NCBI GenBank assembly: GCA_964348275.1
Contig: CAYGBT010000038.1
Location: 1-26,483, forward strand
Source of the DNA: CSP1-5 sp964348275
Lineage (GTDB): Bacteria > Methylomirabilota > Methylomirabilia > Methylomirabilales > CSP1-5
Direction of reading: 5' to 3'
DNA length: 26,483 nt
Shown here piece after piece: positions 17,131 to 23,898 of the stretch. Position 1 is the stretch's first letter. Every line of letters starts with the position of its first letter. The notes under the pieces were generated by a model. It did no database searches, was not told the DNA's origin, and worked only from the letters and a program-made list of their open reading frames with translations. Position numbers and translations under genes: made by a program.

Positions 17131-17146
17131 TGGCACCCCCTTTGCA
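17131..17146 (+). promoter_or_regulatory. sigma-54 (-24/-12) promoter of the candidate selenoprotein operon
   Basis: TGGCACCCCCTTTGCA fits TGGCAC-N5-TTGCW at all fixed positions with the obligatory 10-base spacing between GG and GC. Transcription should begin near 17157, about 70 bases before ATG 17227. The 402-base gap 16825-17226 otherwise holds only the palindromes and a tandem repeat. Confidence 0.85.
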
Positions 17147-17160
17147 CCGTATCGGGCGGA

Positions 17161-17192
17161 CCGTAATCGGGAAGTACCGTAATCGGGAAGTT
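17161..17192 (+). repeat. tandem 16-base direct repeat in the leader
   Basis: CCGTAATCGGGAAGTA at 17161-17176 is followed at once by CCGTAATCGGGAAGTT (15 of 16 identical). It lies just inside the predicted leader RNA downstream of the sigma-54 promoter. It may be a recent duplication or a binding site. Confidence 0.8.
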
Positions 17193-17226
17193 CGGATTCC
17201 GAGAGGCTTGATAAGAAAGAGGAGTA

Positions 17227-17694
17227 ATGGGTAAGCATCCAAATCCGAAGGGGCGACCAACTCGCAGGGGACCCCGAGGGTGGTTGGTGGCGGGGGCAAT
17301 CGTTACGGGTGGGATTGTTGTCGTGGCCGCCTGGCATGTTGAGGTCCCGCCGCAAGTTGACACACGCGGTTCCATATTGACGTCAGGGACGGTGGTCCCG
17401 GCCTTGGTGCGACGGGAGACGCGGCCAACCCTGGACCCGGCGGAATTCACCGGTAAAGCTGCCCTCGCTTACCAGATCGCGCGGGAGATCCCGGACGTGC
17501 TGGACCAGCTCGACTGCTACTGTGAATGCGACAAGTTCTTGGACCACAAGAACCTGCTCTCTTGCTACATCGACTACCACGCGGCCACGTGAGACATCTG
17601 CATGGATGAGGCGCTGGATGCGTCTCGGATGGTGAAGGCAGGATATCAGATGGCAGAGATCCGTGACCATATCGACCGCAAGTATAGAAGGTAA
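17227..17694 (+). CDS. membrane-anchored PCYCGC-type protein with in-frame TGA (candidate selenoprotein)
   Basis: Read through the TGA at 17590-17592 the frame gives 155 residues ending at TAA 17692-17694. ATG 17227 follows AAGAGGAG. One membrane span lies at about 18-38 (GWLVAGAIVTGGIVVVAAW), so the rest should be periplasmic. A Cys cluster CYCEC (Cys97, 99, 101), Cys113 in LLSCYIDYH and then [TGA]-D-I-C (122-125) are followed by MDEALDASRM and EIRDHIDRKYRR. This order matches the PCYCGC family, whose members have Cys-x-x-Cys before a similar helix and an EIR-x-x-ID-x-KY end; the TGA replaces the first Cys, giving U-x-x-C. A hairpin begins at the TGA. If TGA is a true stop the protein would be 121 residues and lack its conserved end; a mutated gene is the other alternative. 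Function unknown; metal or redox chemistry is likely. Confidence 0.72.
17590..17628 (+). promoter_or_regulatory. candidate bacterial SECIS hairpin at the in-frame TGA
   Basis: Starting in the TGA, GAGAC (17591-17595) pairs with GTCTC and GCAT pairs with ATGC, with a 4-base bulge (ATCT) on the 5' arm and a loop beginning GG; an inner AG/CT pair could leave a small GCG loop about 18 bases after the TGA. Size and position resemble the hairpins that recruit SelB in bacterial selenoprotein mRNAs. Folding was judged by eye only. Confidence 0.4.
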
Positions 17695-17748
17695 TCGCTC
17701 GCCTGCTCGGAGCGACCTACAAGGATTTCATGCTCGCACAATTACAGG

Positions 17749-18561
17749 ATGGTTTCCCGTCACTTCGGAGCAGGCAAAAGCGTGCTTCGGTATTATGCAG
17801 CTGCTAAAGAAAAGCTGAACGCGATGTTCGAGAAATTCCCTGAACAGATAAGAAGACTTTCGGTTCTCCTTGCCGTCGTCATTGGAGGGACGCTGGTACT
17901 CAGGTATGTGATCCTGCCCGCATCGCTTGTCGAGACACGAATTCATCGAGAATCGACAATACAACGGGAAGTGGCAAAACAGATAAAGTTTGCCGGCACG
18001 ACGGTCTGCGGTGACTGCCATGAGGACATAAACGCGGTGAAAAAAAAGGGTTTTCACAGGAGTCTCGCGTGCGAAACATGTCACGGACCTGCGGCGACGC
18101 ATACCGAGGACGCCTTCACGACAAAGCCTTTTGCGCCGAGGCAGAGGAAATTCTGTCCCTTGTGTCATGCATACGATCCATCGAGGCCAACCGGGTTTCC
18201 CCAAATCAATATTACGCTCCACAATCCGCTCAAGCCCTGTATCACGTGTCATGATCCTCATGATCCAAAACCTCCGACGATCCCCAGCAAATGTTCCGCC
18301 TGTCATGCAGAAATTGCCAGGACCAAGGCGGTGTCTCATCATGCGCTCGTCAGGTGCACGACATGTCACAGAGCGCCGAGGAGACATCGACTGAACCCGC
18401 GGCGTGTGCAACCCACAAAGCCGGATTCGAGAGAGTTCTGTGGGAAGTGCCATCGGGAAGGATCGAAGAGAAAAGACGCACCGAAGATAGACCTGGCCAC
18501 CCATCACGAGAGATATCTGTGTTGGGAGTGCCATTATCCCCATCTGCCGGGGGGCGCGTGA
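17749..18561 (+). CDS. octaheme c-type cytochrome, membrane-anchored
   Basis: A 270-residue protein with an N-terminal membrane span (about 38-56) and eight CxxCH heme sites: CGDCH, CETCH, CPLCH, CITCH, CSACH, CTTCH, CGKCH and CWECH. It should sit on the outer face of the inner membrane and pass electrons between the quinone-linked partner and periplasmic carriers. ATG 17749 has only a weak upstream AGG; ATG 17824, just before the span, is a possible later start. Its stop overlaps the next gene (TGATG at 18559-18563). The ferredoxin and NrfD genes that follow recall Geobacter Cbc4-type and related cytochrome/Fe-S/NrfD quinone complexes. GC here drops to about 45% in sampled stretches. It starts 54 bases after the candidate selenoprotein, so it may share its sigma-54 promoter. 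Confidence 0.88.
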   Translation: MVSRHFGAGKSVLRYYAAAKEKLNAMFEKFPEQIRRLSVLLAVVIGGTLVLRYVILPASLVETRIHRESTIQREVAKQIKFAGTTVCGDCHEDINAVKKKGFHRSLACETCHGPAATHTEDAFTTKPFAPRQRKFCPLCHAYDPSRPTGFPQINITLHNPLKPCITCHDPHDPKPPTIPSKCSACHAEIARTKAVSHHALVRCTTCHRAPRRHRLNPRRVQPTKPDSREFCGKCHREGSKRKDAPKIDLATHHERYLCWECHYPHLPGGA

Positions 18562-19349
18562 TGGTTCGAAGGGACTTTCTCCAGGGCCTCCTGTGGTTTC
18601 TTTCCAGCATTCTATTGTCCAGGAATGGTGTGAAACGTGCCATGGCAAGTACGAATGGAAAGACCGCTGCAGATGCGGCTGGGAGTGGGGAATCCACGAT
18701 TGAGGGATATGATCCCTCAAAACACCGTTATGCCATGGGAATCGACATAGATAAATGCATCGGTTGCAACAGGTGCGTCGAGGCCTGTACGACCGAGAAT
18801 GATGTCCCCGAAGAACCGTTCTTTACGCGCACATGGGTGGAGCGGTACGTTATAGAGAGAGATAAGAGCGTACACGTGGAGACCATAGGTGATGGAAGAG
18901 CAATGCCGAAGGAGAAGATAGAGGAAGTTACAATCCTGCGGAGTTTTTTCGTTCCGAAACTCTGCAATCAATGTGAGAATCCTCCCTGTGTCCAGGTGTG
19001 TCCTGTCGGCGCAACCTTTTCCACAGACGACGGGGTGGTGCTGATTGATAGCGAACGCTGTATCGGATGCGGATATTGCATTCAAGCCTGTCCGTATGGA
19101 GCCCGGTACCTCCATCCCAAAACGCGAACGGCCGACAAATGCACGTTCTGCTACCATCGGCTTGTCAAGGAGATGCTCCCCGCCTGCGTCGAGGTCTGTC
19201 CAACGGGAGCACGACTCTTTGGCGATTTGAAGAACCGGGCAAGCCGGCTGGTGCGATTTGAACGGTCGAATAGGATTCATGTCCTGAAACCCGGTCTCAA
19301 TACGCATCCGAAAGTGTACTACGCGAATCTTGATGGAGAGGTGCGATGA
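18561..19349 (+). CDS. Tat-exported four-cluster ferredoxin subunit (DmsB/PsrB/NrfC-like)
   Basis: A 262-residue iron-sulfur electron-transfer subunit. A twin-arginine signal with RRDFLQG at residues 3-9 and a hydrophobic stretch points to export in folded form. Four Cys groups follow: CIGCNRCVEAC (Cys66, 69, 72, 76), CNQCENPPCVQVCP, CIGCGYCIQACPYG and CTFCYHRLVKEMLPACVEVCP, the arrangement for four 4Fe-4S clusters. The frame stays open upstream into the cytochrome gene, but ATG 18561 is chosen because it overlaps the upstream stop and begins the Tat signal. No molybdopterin catalytic subunit is encoded next to it, so it likely wires the membrane NrfD protein to the octaheme cytochrome. Confidence 0.9.
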   Translation: MVRRDFLQGLLWFLSSILLSRNGVKRAMASTNGKTAADAAGSGESTIEGYDPSKHRYAMGIDIDKCIGCNRCVEACTTENDVPEEPFFTRTWVERYVIERDKSVHVETIGDGRAMPKEKIEEVTILRSFFVPKLCNQCENPPCVQVCPVGATFSTDDGVVLIDSERCIGCGYCIQACPYGARYLHPKTRTADKCTFCYHRLVKEMLPACVEVCPTGARLFGDLKNRASRLVRFERSNRIHVLKPGLNTHPKVYYANLDGEVR

Positions 19350-20557
19350 ATCCTATAACGCACCAAACGTTATTCGAGCTCTTGGGCAGGGTCAGCGGAT
19401 TCATTTATCCCAACGAGCTCGAGATCCGGTGGTCGATTTTGATTGTCGTGTATCCGTATGTGACTGGACTGGTGGCGGGAGCATTCATCCTCGCCTCTCT
19501 AGTCAAGGTCTTTAATGTCAAAGAAGTTCAGCCGACGTATCGCCTTTCTTTATTGACGGCCCTGGCCTTTCTCTTGGTAGCGCCGTTGCCCCTGCAAGCG
19601 CACCTGGGTCGTCCCTGGCGCGCTTTTGAGATATTCCTGACGCCAAATTTTAGCTCGGCGATGGCCATGTTCGGATTTGTCTATGCATGGTATTTGATGG
19701 GAGTGCTACTGCTGGAAATCTGGTTTGAGTACCGACGGGATCTTGTCGTGTGGGCAAAGGAAGGAAGATTCCCCATGAACTGGATCCACAGGATTCTATC
19801 TTTGTTCTCAACGGATGTCAGCGAAAAGGCGGTGAAATTTGACATGAAGGCGGTGAGGACGATCACGATCATTGGGATACCGTCCGCCTTCCTCCTTCAC
19901 GGCTATGTCGGATTTATCTTCGGGTCTGTCAAGGCGAACCCCTGGTGGAGTAGTGTGCTGATGCCGATCGTGTTCCTCATGTCCGCCATCGTCTCAGGAA
20001 TCGCCCTCGTCATTGTATTATATATGATTTTGGTACCACTGAAGGGTCAAGGCATAGATATGAAATGCCTTGACACCCTAACATCCTACCTCTTTTATGC
20101 CGTAATTGTTGATTTCTCTCTTGAGGCATTGGATTTTATCCATCGGCTCTACGAAAGTGAGGAATCAATTCAGATCCTGGCGGCATTGGTCGCAGACAAG
20201 TTAATGATCAGTCTCGTCGTGATGCAAATCTTGCTTGGGATGCTCATACCGGCGGGAATTTTGGTCCTGGTAAAATCGCTGAAATTTAATGACGAATTGA
20301 GGAAGCTGCTCTACTTTGCTTCCGCGATCCTCATCCAACTGGGAATCTTTAGCACGAGATGGAATGTTGTCATTGGGGGACAGTTGTTTTCAAAAAGTTT
20401 CCGTGGACTCACCACGTACAAGATGGAGGTCATGGGAGTCGAAGGACTTCTTGTCGCACTCGCGTTCCTGATTCTCCCGTTCATCATTCTCGGTATCCTC
20501 ATGAAAATTTTCCCTCCGTGGAAAACAGCGGGAGTGGGGGAAGCGAGCACTTCATGA
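19346..20557 (+). CDS. NrfD/PsrC-family quinone-interacting membrane subunit
   Basis: A 403-residue integral membrane protein with eight to ten spans, overlapping the ferredoxin gene by four bases (ATGA at 19346). The HLGRPWRAFE segment after the third span and RWNVVIGGQLFSKSF near the C-terminus are typical of the NrfD/PsrC family, whose members exchange electrons with menaquinone or ubiquinone without heme. With the Tat ferredoxin and octaheme cytochrome it makes a three-subunit quinone:cytochrome oxidoreductase. Direction (quinol oxidation or reduction) cannot be read from sequence. Base composition is low in GC like its two partners. Confidence 0.9.
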   Translation: MNPITHQTLFELLGRVSGFIYPNELEIRWSILIVVYPYVTGLVAGAFILASLVKVFNVKEVQPTYRLSLLTALAFLLVAPLPLQAHLGRPWRAFEIFLTPNFSSAMAMFGFVYAWYLMGVLLLEIWFEYRRDLVVWAKEGRFPMNWIHRILSLFSTDVSEKAVKFDMKAVRTITIIGIPSAFLLHGYVGFIFGSVKANPWWSSVLMPIVFLMSAIVSGIALVIVLYMILVPLKGQGIDMKCLDTLTSYLFYAVIVDFSLEALDFIHRLYESEESIQILAALVADKLMISLVVMQILLGMLIPAGILVLVKSLKFNDELRKLLYFASAILIQLGIFSTRWNVVIGGQLFSKSFRGLTTYKMEVMGVEGLLVALAFLILPFIILGILMKIFPPWKTAGVGEASTS

Positions 20558-20560
20558 GGG

Positions 20561-20602
20561 GTGCGCGACTCGCACAAGGGTATGACTGGAGGTGATCTCC
20601 TC
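20561..20602 (+). terminator. possible terminator hairpins after the NrfD gene
   Basis: GTGCG-CGACT-CGCAC (20561-20575) begins three bases after the stop, and a second short dyad (GAGG-TGATCT-CCTC) follows near 20589-20602. There is no T-run, so termination is only suggested. Confidence 0.3.
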
Positions 20603-20698
20603 GCCTGCGTGTGGTCGAGAGCGCAGAGAATCATCCATTCCACCGCAAATATCCTAACCGCGTGAGGGATGTGTGCACGGAGTATACACGTGGGGTGG

Positions 20699-20713
20699 CA
20701 GTGTCCGACACTG
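20699..20713. promoter_or_regulatory. perfect palindrome upstream of the cytochrome bc cluster
   Basis: CAGTGTC-C-GACACTG is a perfect 15-base palindrome in the roughly 350-base gap between the NrfD gene and the tetraheme cytochrome start, about 200 bases before the latter. Its spacing differs from the sigma-54 enhancer sites. An operator is plausible; no -35/-10 pair was convincing, and the gap otherwise shows nothing. Confidence 0.4.
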
Positions 20714-20910
20714 TTCAAGCTTACGATCCCGTAGGGGCCCCGTACAGACGCGACTATTAGAGGTCTCCATAGAAAACCGCAGAGATGGACGTCTCCCTCT
20801 GGCGGTTGTGGAGGACTGGGGTATTATTTAATTAGATGACGCAGGCGGCAGTCCAGGGGCGCCCGTTTGGAGGTGGTGGTGTGCCCGGTCTCTTTCGACA
20901 GAGGGTACGG

Positions 20911-22104
20911 ATGAACCAGGCTACCCGGTGGATTATCGCCGCGGTTGCCTTACTCATGTGGCCCGTGGGGGCCCCGTCGGCGCAAGAGCTCTTCAGTCCG
21001 ACGCAGAACCCGGTCGCCGGCTCGCGGGTCTTCAGGGTCAAGGGGTGTGCCCAGTGTCATGCGGTCAACGGCGTGGGCGGCGGCATCGGGCCTGACCTCG
21101 CCCGGATCCCCCGTCCCCGCTCGTTCTACGATCTTGCGGCGGCCCTATGGAACCACTTTCCCCGTATGGCAAGGCAGATGCGTCGGATCAAGATTTCTCG
21201 CCCGCACCTGTATCCGCGAGAGACCGCCGACCTGATCGCGTTTCTTTATACCCTCAACTATTTCGATCCGCCAGGCGACCTCAAGGCGGGTCAACGCCTC
21301 TTCGTCGAAAAGCGGTGTGTCGTCTGTCACCAAGTCGGGGGGACCGGGGGGGTCGTTGGCCCGAACCTTGACTTCCTCAAGCAGTACGGCTCACCGATCT
21401 TTGTGGCGACGGCGATGTGGAACCACGGCCCCGCCATGGCCGAGGCGATGCGGGCCCGAGGGATCACGCGCCCCACGTTCAAGGGCTCGGAACTGCTCGA
21501 TCTGATCGCGCATCTCAAATCGGCCTCGCCGGCACCGGTCGAAGAGCCACTGTACGTCCTGCCCGGCCGGGCAGAGGAAGGGCGCCAGCTCTTCGGGGAG
21601 AAGCAGTGCCGTGTGTGTCACAGCGTCAGGGGAAAGGGGGGTGAGGTGGGGCCAGACCTCGCGGAGCGAGGCCTGCACCGGAGTTTGACCGAATTTGCGG
21701 CGTCAATGTGGAACAAGACCCCGGCGATGCTCCAGGTGATGAAGGCAAGGGGAATCTTGCTCCCACAGCTCAGGCCCCAAGAGATGGCCGACATTGTCGC
21801 CTATCTCTACTCGGTCCGCTACTTCGCCGAGCCGGGCGATCCGCAGCAGGGATCAGCGCTAGTGGCGGACAAAGGGTGTCTCAAGTGCCACTCACTGCGT
21901 GGTAAGGGGGGAGAGACCGCAGGTGACCTGGCCCGACCCAAGCGCCTGCTGTCGCCCGCCGCGGTCGTTTCGGTGATGTGGAACCACGCCTTGGTCATGG
22001 AGGAGCAGACCGGGGTCGAAAAGCGTAGCTGGCCCCAGTTCAGCTCGAAGGAGATGGCGAACCTCGTAAGCTATCTCCAGTCGTTGAGAAGGAGGAGCCG
22101 ATGA
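20911..22104 (+). CDS. tetraheme cytochrome c built of four repeated monoheme modules
   Basis: A 397-residue secreted cytochrome. ATG 20911 is preferred over ATG 20836 because it follows GAGGGTACGG and opens a Sec signal peptide (TRWIIAAVALLMWPVGAPSAQE). Four modules of roughly 95 residues follow, each with CxxCH (CAQCH, CVVCH, CRVCH, CLKCH), a GxGGxxGPDL-like loop, an MWNH/LWNH-x-P-x-M segment and a closing EMADLIAYL-type helix. The Met or His in the WNH segment is probably the second heme ligand. The diheme protein at 24995 is built of two such modules. It is the first gene of the Rieske/cytochrome b cluster and overlaps the next by four bases (ATGA at 22101). Confidence 0.9.
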   Translation: MNQATRWIIAAVALLMWPVGAPSAQELFSPTQNPVAGSRVFRVKGCAQCHAVNGVGGGIGPDLARIPRPRSFYDLAAALWNHFPRMARQMRRIKISRPHLYPRETADLIAFLYTLNYFDPPGDLKAGQRLFVEKRCVVCHQVGGTGGVVGPNLDFLKQYGSPIFVATAMWNHGPAMAEAMRARGITRPTFKGSELLDLIAHLKSASPAPVEEPLYVLPGRAEEGRQLFGEKQCRVCHSVRGKGGEVGPDLAERGLHRSLTEFAASMWNKTPAMLQVMKARGILLPQLRPQEMADIVAYLYSVRYFAEPGDPQQGSALVADKGCLKCHSLRGKGGETAGDLARPKRLLSPAAVVSVMWNHALVMEEQTGVEKRSWPQFSSKEMANLVSYLQSLRRRSR

Positions 22105-23363
22105 TGGGCATGGGAGGGTCTGGCGTGCTCGTTTGGCTCGGCCTCATGGTGCTCTCTGCTTTGCCGTTGCCTGCTGCGGCCGAGCCGCTGAGTGAGAGCT
22201 GCATCGCCTGCCACTTGGAGATCGGCGACGATCGGCTCGGCGCGCCGGCGAAGGAATTTGGCGAAAGCATCCACGCGGCCAAGGGGTTCGGTTGCGTCTC
22301 CTGCCACGGCGGCGACGCAAGTGAAGAGGGAATGGAAGCGATGGACCCGGCCAAAGGGTACATCGGCAAGCCGGGCCGCAAGCAGATTGTGCAGCTGTGC
22401 GGCCGATGTCATTCCGACGCGCGGTTCATGAAGCGGTATAACCCCTCCCTGCGGGTGGACCAAGTGGCGGAGTATGCGACCTCGGTACACGGTCGGCGGC
22501 TCATGGAGCTTGGCGATGACAAGGTAGCAACGTGCACAGACTGCCACACGGCCCATGCGATCAGGCCGCCCTCGGACCCTCGGTCCAGCATTCACCCGCT
22601 GCGGGTGGCGGATACATGTGGGTCCTGTCATGCAGATGCGACGTATATGAAGCAGTATAACATCACGATCGATCAACTCCAGGAGTATAAGCAGAGCGTA
22701 CATTGGAAGATAATGTCGGAGAAAGGCGATTTGTCTTCTCCCACATGTAACGACTGCCACGGCAACCACGGTGCAGCGCCGCCAGGGATCTCGTGGGTGG
22801 GAAATGTCTGCGGACAGTGCCACGTTGTGCAGGCGGAGCTCTTTACCAAAAGTCCGATAGCGAAGATATTCGTCGACATTGGGACGCCGGGCTGCGCGAC
22901 CTGCCACAACAACCATGAGATCATGGCGACCGGGGACGAAATGCTGGGACTTGGGGAAGGGTCCGTGTGTGCCGGTTGCCACGCGCCGGACGACAAGGGC
23001 GGGAAAATCGCCGCTGCGCTGCATGAGCAGATTGACTCCCTCCGCGAGGAGTACGAAAAGGCCCACGCAATCCTGCTCAGGGCCGAGCGTGCCGGGATGG
23101 AGGTGAGTCAGGCCGAATTCGAGTTAGGGGGTGCGAAAGACGCCCTGGTGAAGGCTCGGGCGGCCGTCCATGCCTTCACTGTCGACGCGGTGAAGAAGGA
23201 GGCCGATCCTGGGTTTGTAATCGCGGCGAAGGGGTACGAACAAGGGGTGGAGGCACTCGAGGAACTACAGTTTCGGCGCAAGGGTCTCGCGGTCTCGGTG
23301 GTAATCATCCTGGCGCTCATCGGGGGGCTTGTGGTCAAGATCCGCAAGCTGGAGAGGCGATGA
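22101..23363 (+). CDS. nine-heme c-type cytochrome with C-terminal membrane anchor
   Basis: A 420-residue protein with an AAGGAGGAGCCG site, a signal peptide (about 8-27) and nine CxxCH motifs: CIACH, CVSCH, CGRCH, CTDCH, CGSCH, CNDCH, CGQCH, CATCH and CAGCH. After the heme domain (about 33-300) comes a charged helical, coiled-coil-like region and a final membrane helix (VSVVIILALIGGLVV) with a basic tail, so the hemes face the periplasm. Extra histidines (SVHGRR, SVHWK, NNHE) could be distal ligands. It sits directly before the Rieske gene, so it is probably a subunit of, or direct partner to, the bc-type complex in place of cytochrome c1 or f. Confidence 0.9.
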   Translation: MMGMGGSGVLVWLGLMVLSALPLPAAAEPLSESCIACHLEIGDDRLGAPAKEFGESIHAAKGFGCVSCHGGDASEEGMEAMDPAKGYIGKPGRKQIVQLCGRCHSDARFMKRYNPSLRVDQVAEYATSVHGRRLMELGDDKVATCTDCHTAHAIRPPSDPRSSIHPLRVADTCGSCHADATYMKQYNITIDQLQEYKQSVHWKIMSEKGDLSSPTCNDCHGNHGAAPPGISWVGNVCGQCHVVQAELFTKSPIAKIFVDIGTPGCATCHNNHEIMATGDEMLGLGEGSVCAGCHAPDDKGGKIAAALHEQIDSLREEYEKAHAILLRAERAGMEVSQAEFELGGAKDALVKARAAVHAFTVDAVKKEADPGFVIAAKGYEQGVEALEELQFRRKGLAVSVVIILALIGGLVVKIRKLERR

Positions 23364-23376
23364 CCGATCACCGAAC

Positions 23377-23411
23377 AATTTCGAAATTCGAATTTCGAAA
23401 TTTGAAATTTT
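23377..23411. repeat. AT-rich palindromic 'AATTTCGAAATT' repeat
   Basis: Overlapping words AATTTCGAAATT, CGAATTTCG and AAATTTGAAATTT fill the 79-base gap between the nine-heme cytochrome and Rieske genes. It stands out in a GC-rich operon and is self-complementary, so it can fold as RNA. It may be a member of a genome-wide intergenic repeat. Confidence 0.7.
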
Positions 23412-23442
23412 ACCTACTCTGATCCCTGAATGGGAGGGTGTG

Positions 23443-23898
23443 ATGGCACAAGAGGCGGTGCAGCGAGATCCGAGCCGGAGGACTTTCATCAATTGGTTCC
23501 TCGGCACCAGTGCGGGCGCTTTTCTGCTGGCGGTGCTTTACCCTGTGAGCCGGTACCTGATCCCCCCGCCGGGCGGGGAATCGACCGCGGCGTCGGTGAC
23601 GCTCCCGATGAAGGCGGCCGACGTGGCCCCGAATTCGGGACACATCTTTAAGTTCGGCAACCGCCCGGGCATCCTGATCCGGACACCGGCCGGCGAGCTC
23701 CGAGCCTTCTCTGCGACCTGCACCCATCTCAACTGCACGGTACAGTACCGAGCCGATCTCCGTCACATCTGGTGTGCGTGCCACAATGGGCACTTCGACC
23801 TTCAAGGGGACAACATCGCCGGTCCGCCGCCTCGGTCGCTGGAGCAATATGTGGTGAACGTGCGGGGAGACGAGATCGTGGTGAATAAGAGCGCATGA
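23443..23898 (+). CDS. Rieske iron-sulfur protein of a bc-type complex
   Basis: A 151-residue protein starting at ATG 23443 behind GGGAGGGTGTG. A twin-arginine type signal anchor (SRRTFINWFLGTSAGAFLLA) keeps it in the membrane with the cluster domain outside. The 2Fe-2S motifs are CTHLNC (ligands Cys93, His95; Cys98 for the disulfide) and CACHNGHF (ligands Cys111, His114; Cys113 for the disulfide), followed by GPPPRSLEQY. It takes one electron from quinol and hands it to a c-type cytochrome. It overlaps the cytochrome b gene by four bases. Confidence 0.95.
   Translation: MAQEAVQRDPSRRTFINWFLGTSAGAFLLAVLYPVSRYLIPPPGGESTAASVTLPMKAADVAPNSGHIFKFGNRPGILIRTPAGELRAFSATCTHLNCTVQYRADLRHIWCACHNGHFDLQGDNIAGPPPRSLEQYVVNVRGDEIVVNKSA

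Noticed and set aside
17728..18720. 330-codon minus-strand ORF opposite the octaheme cytochrome
   Set aside because: The plus strand has eight CxxCH motifs in one frame; the minus product has no motifs.
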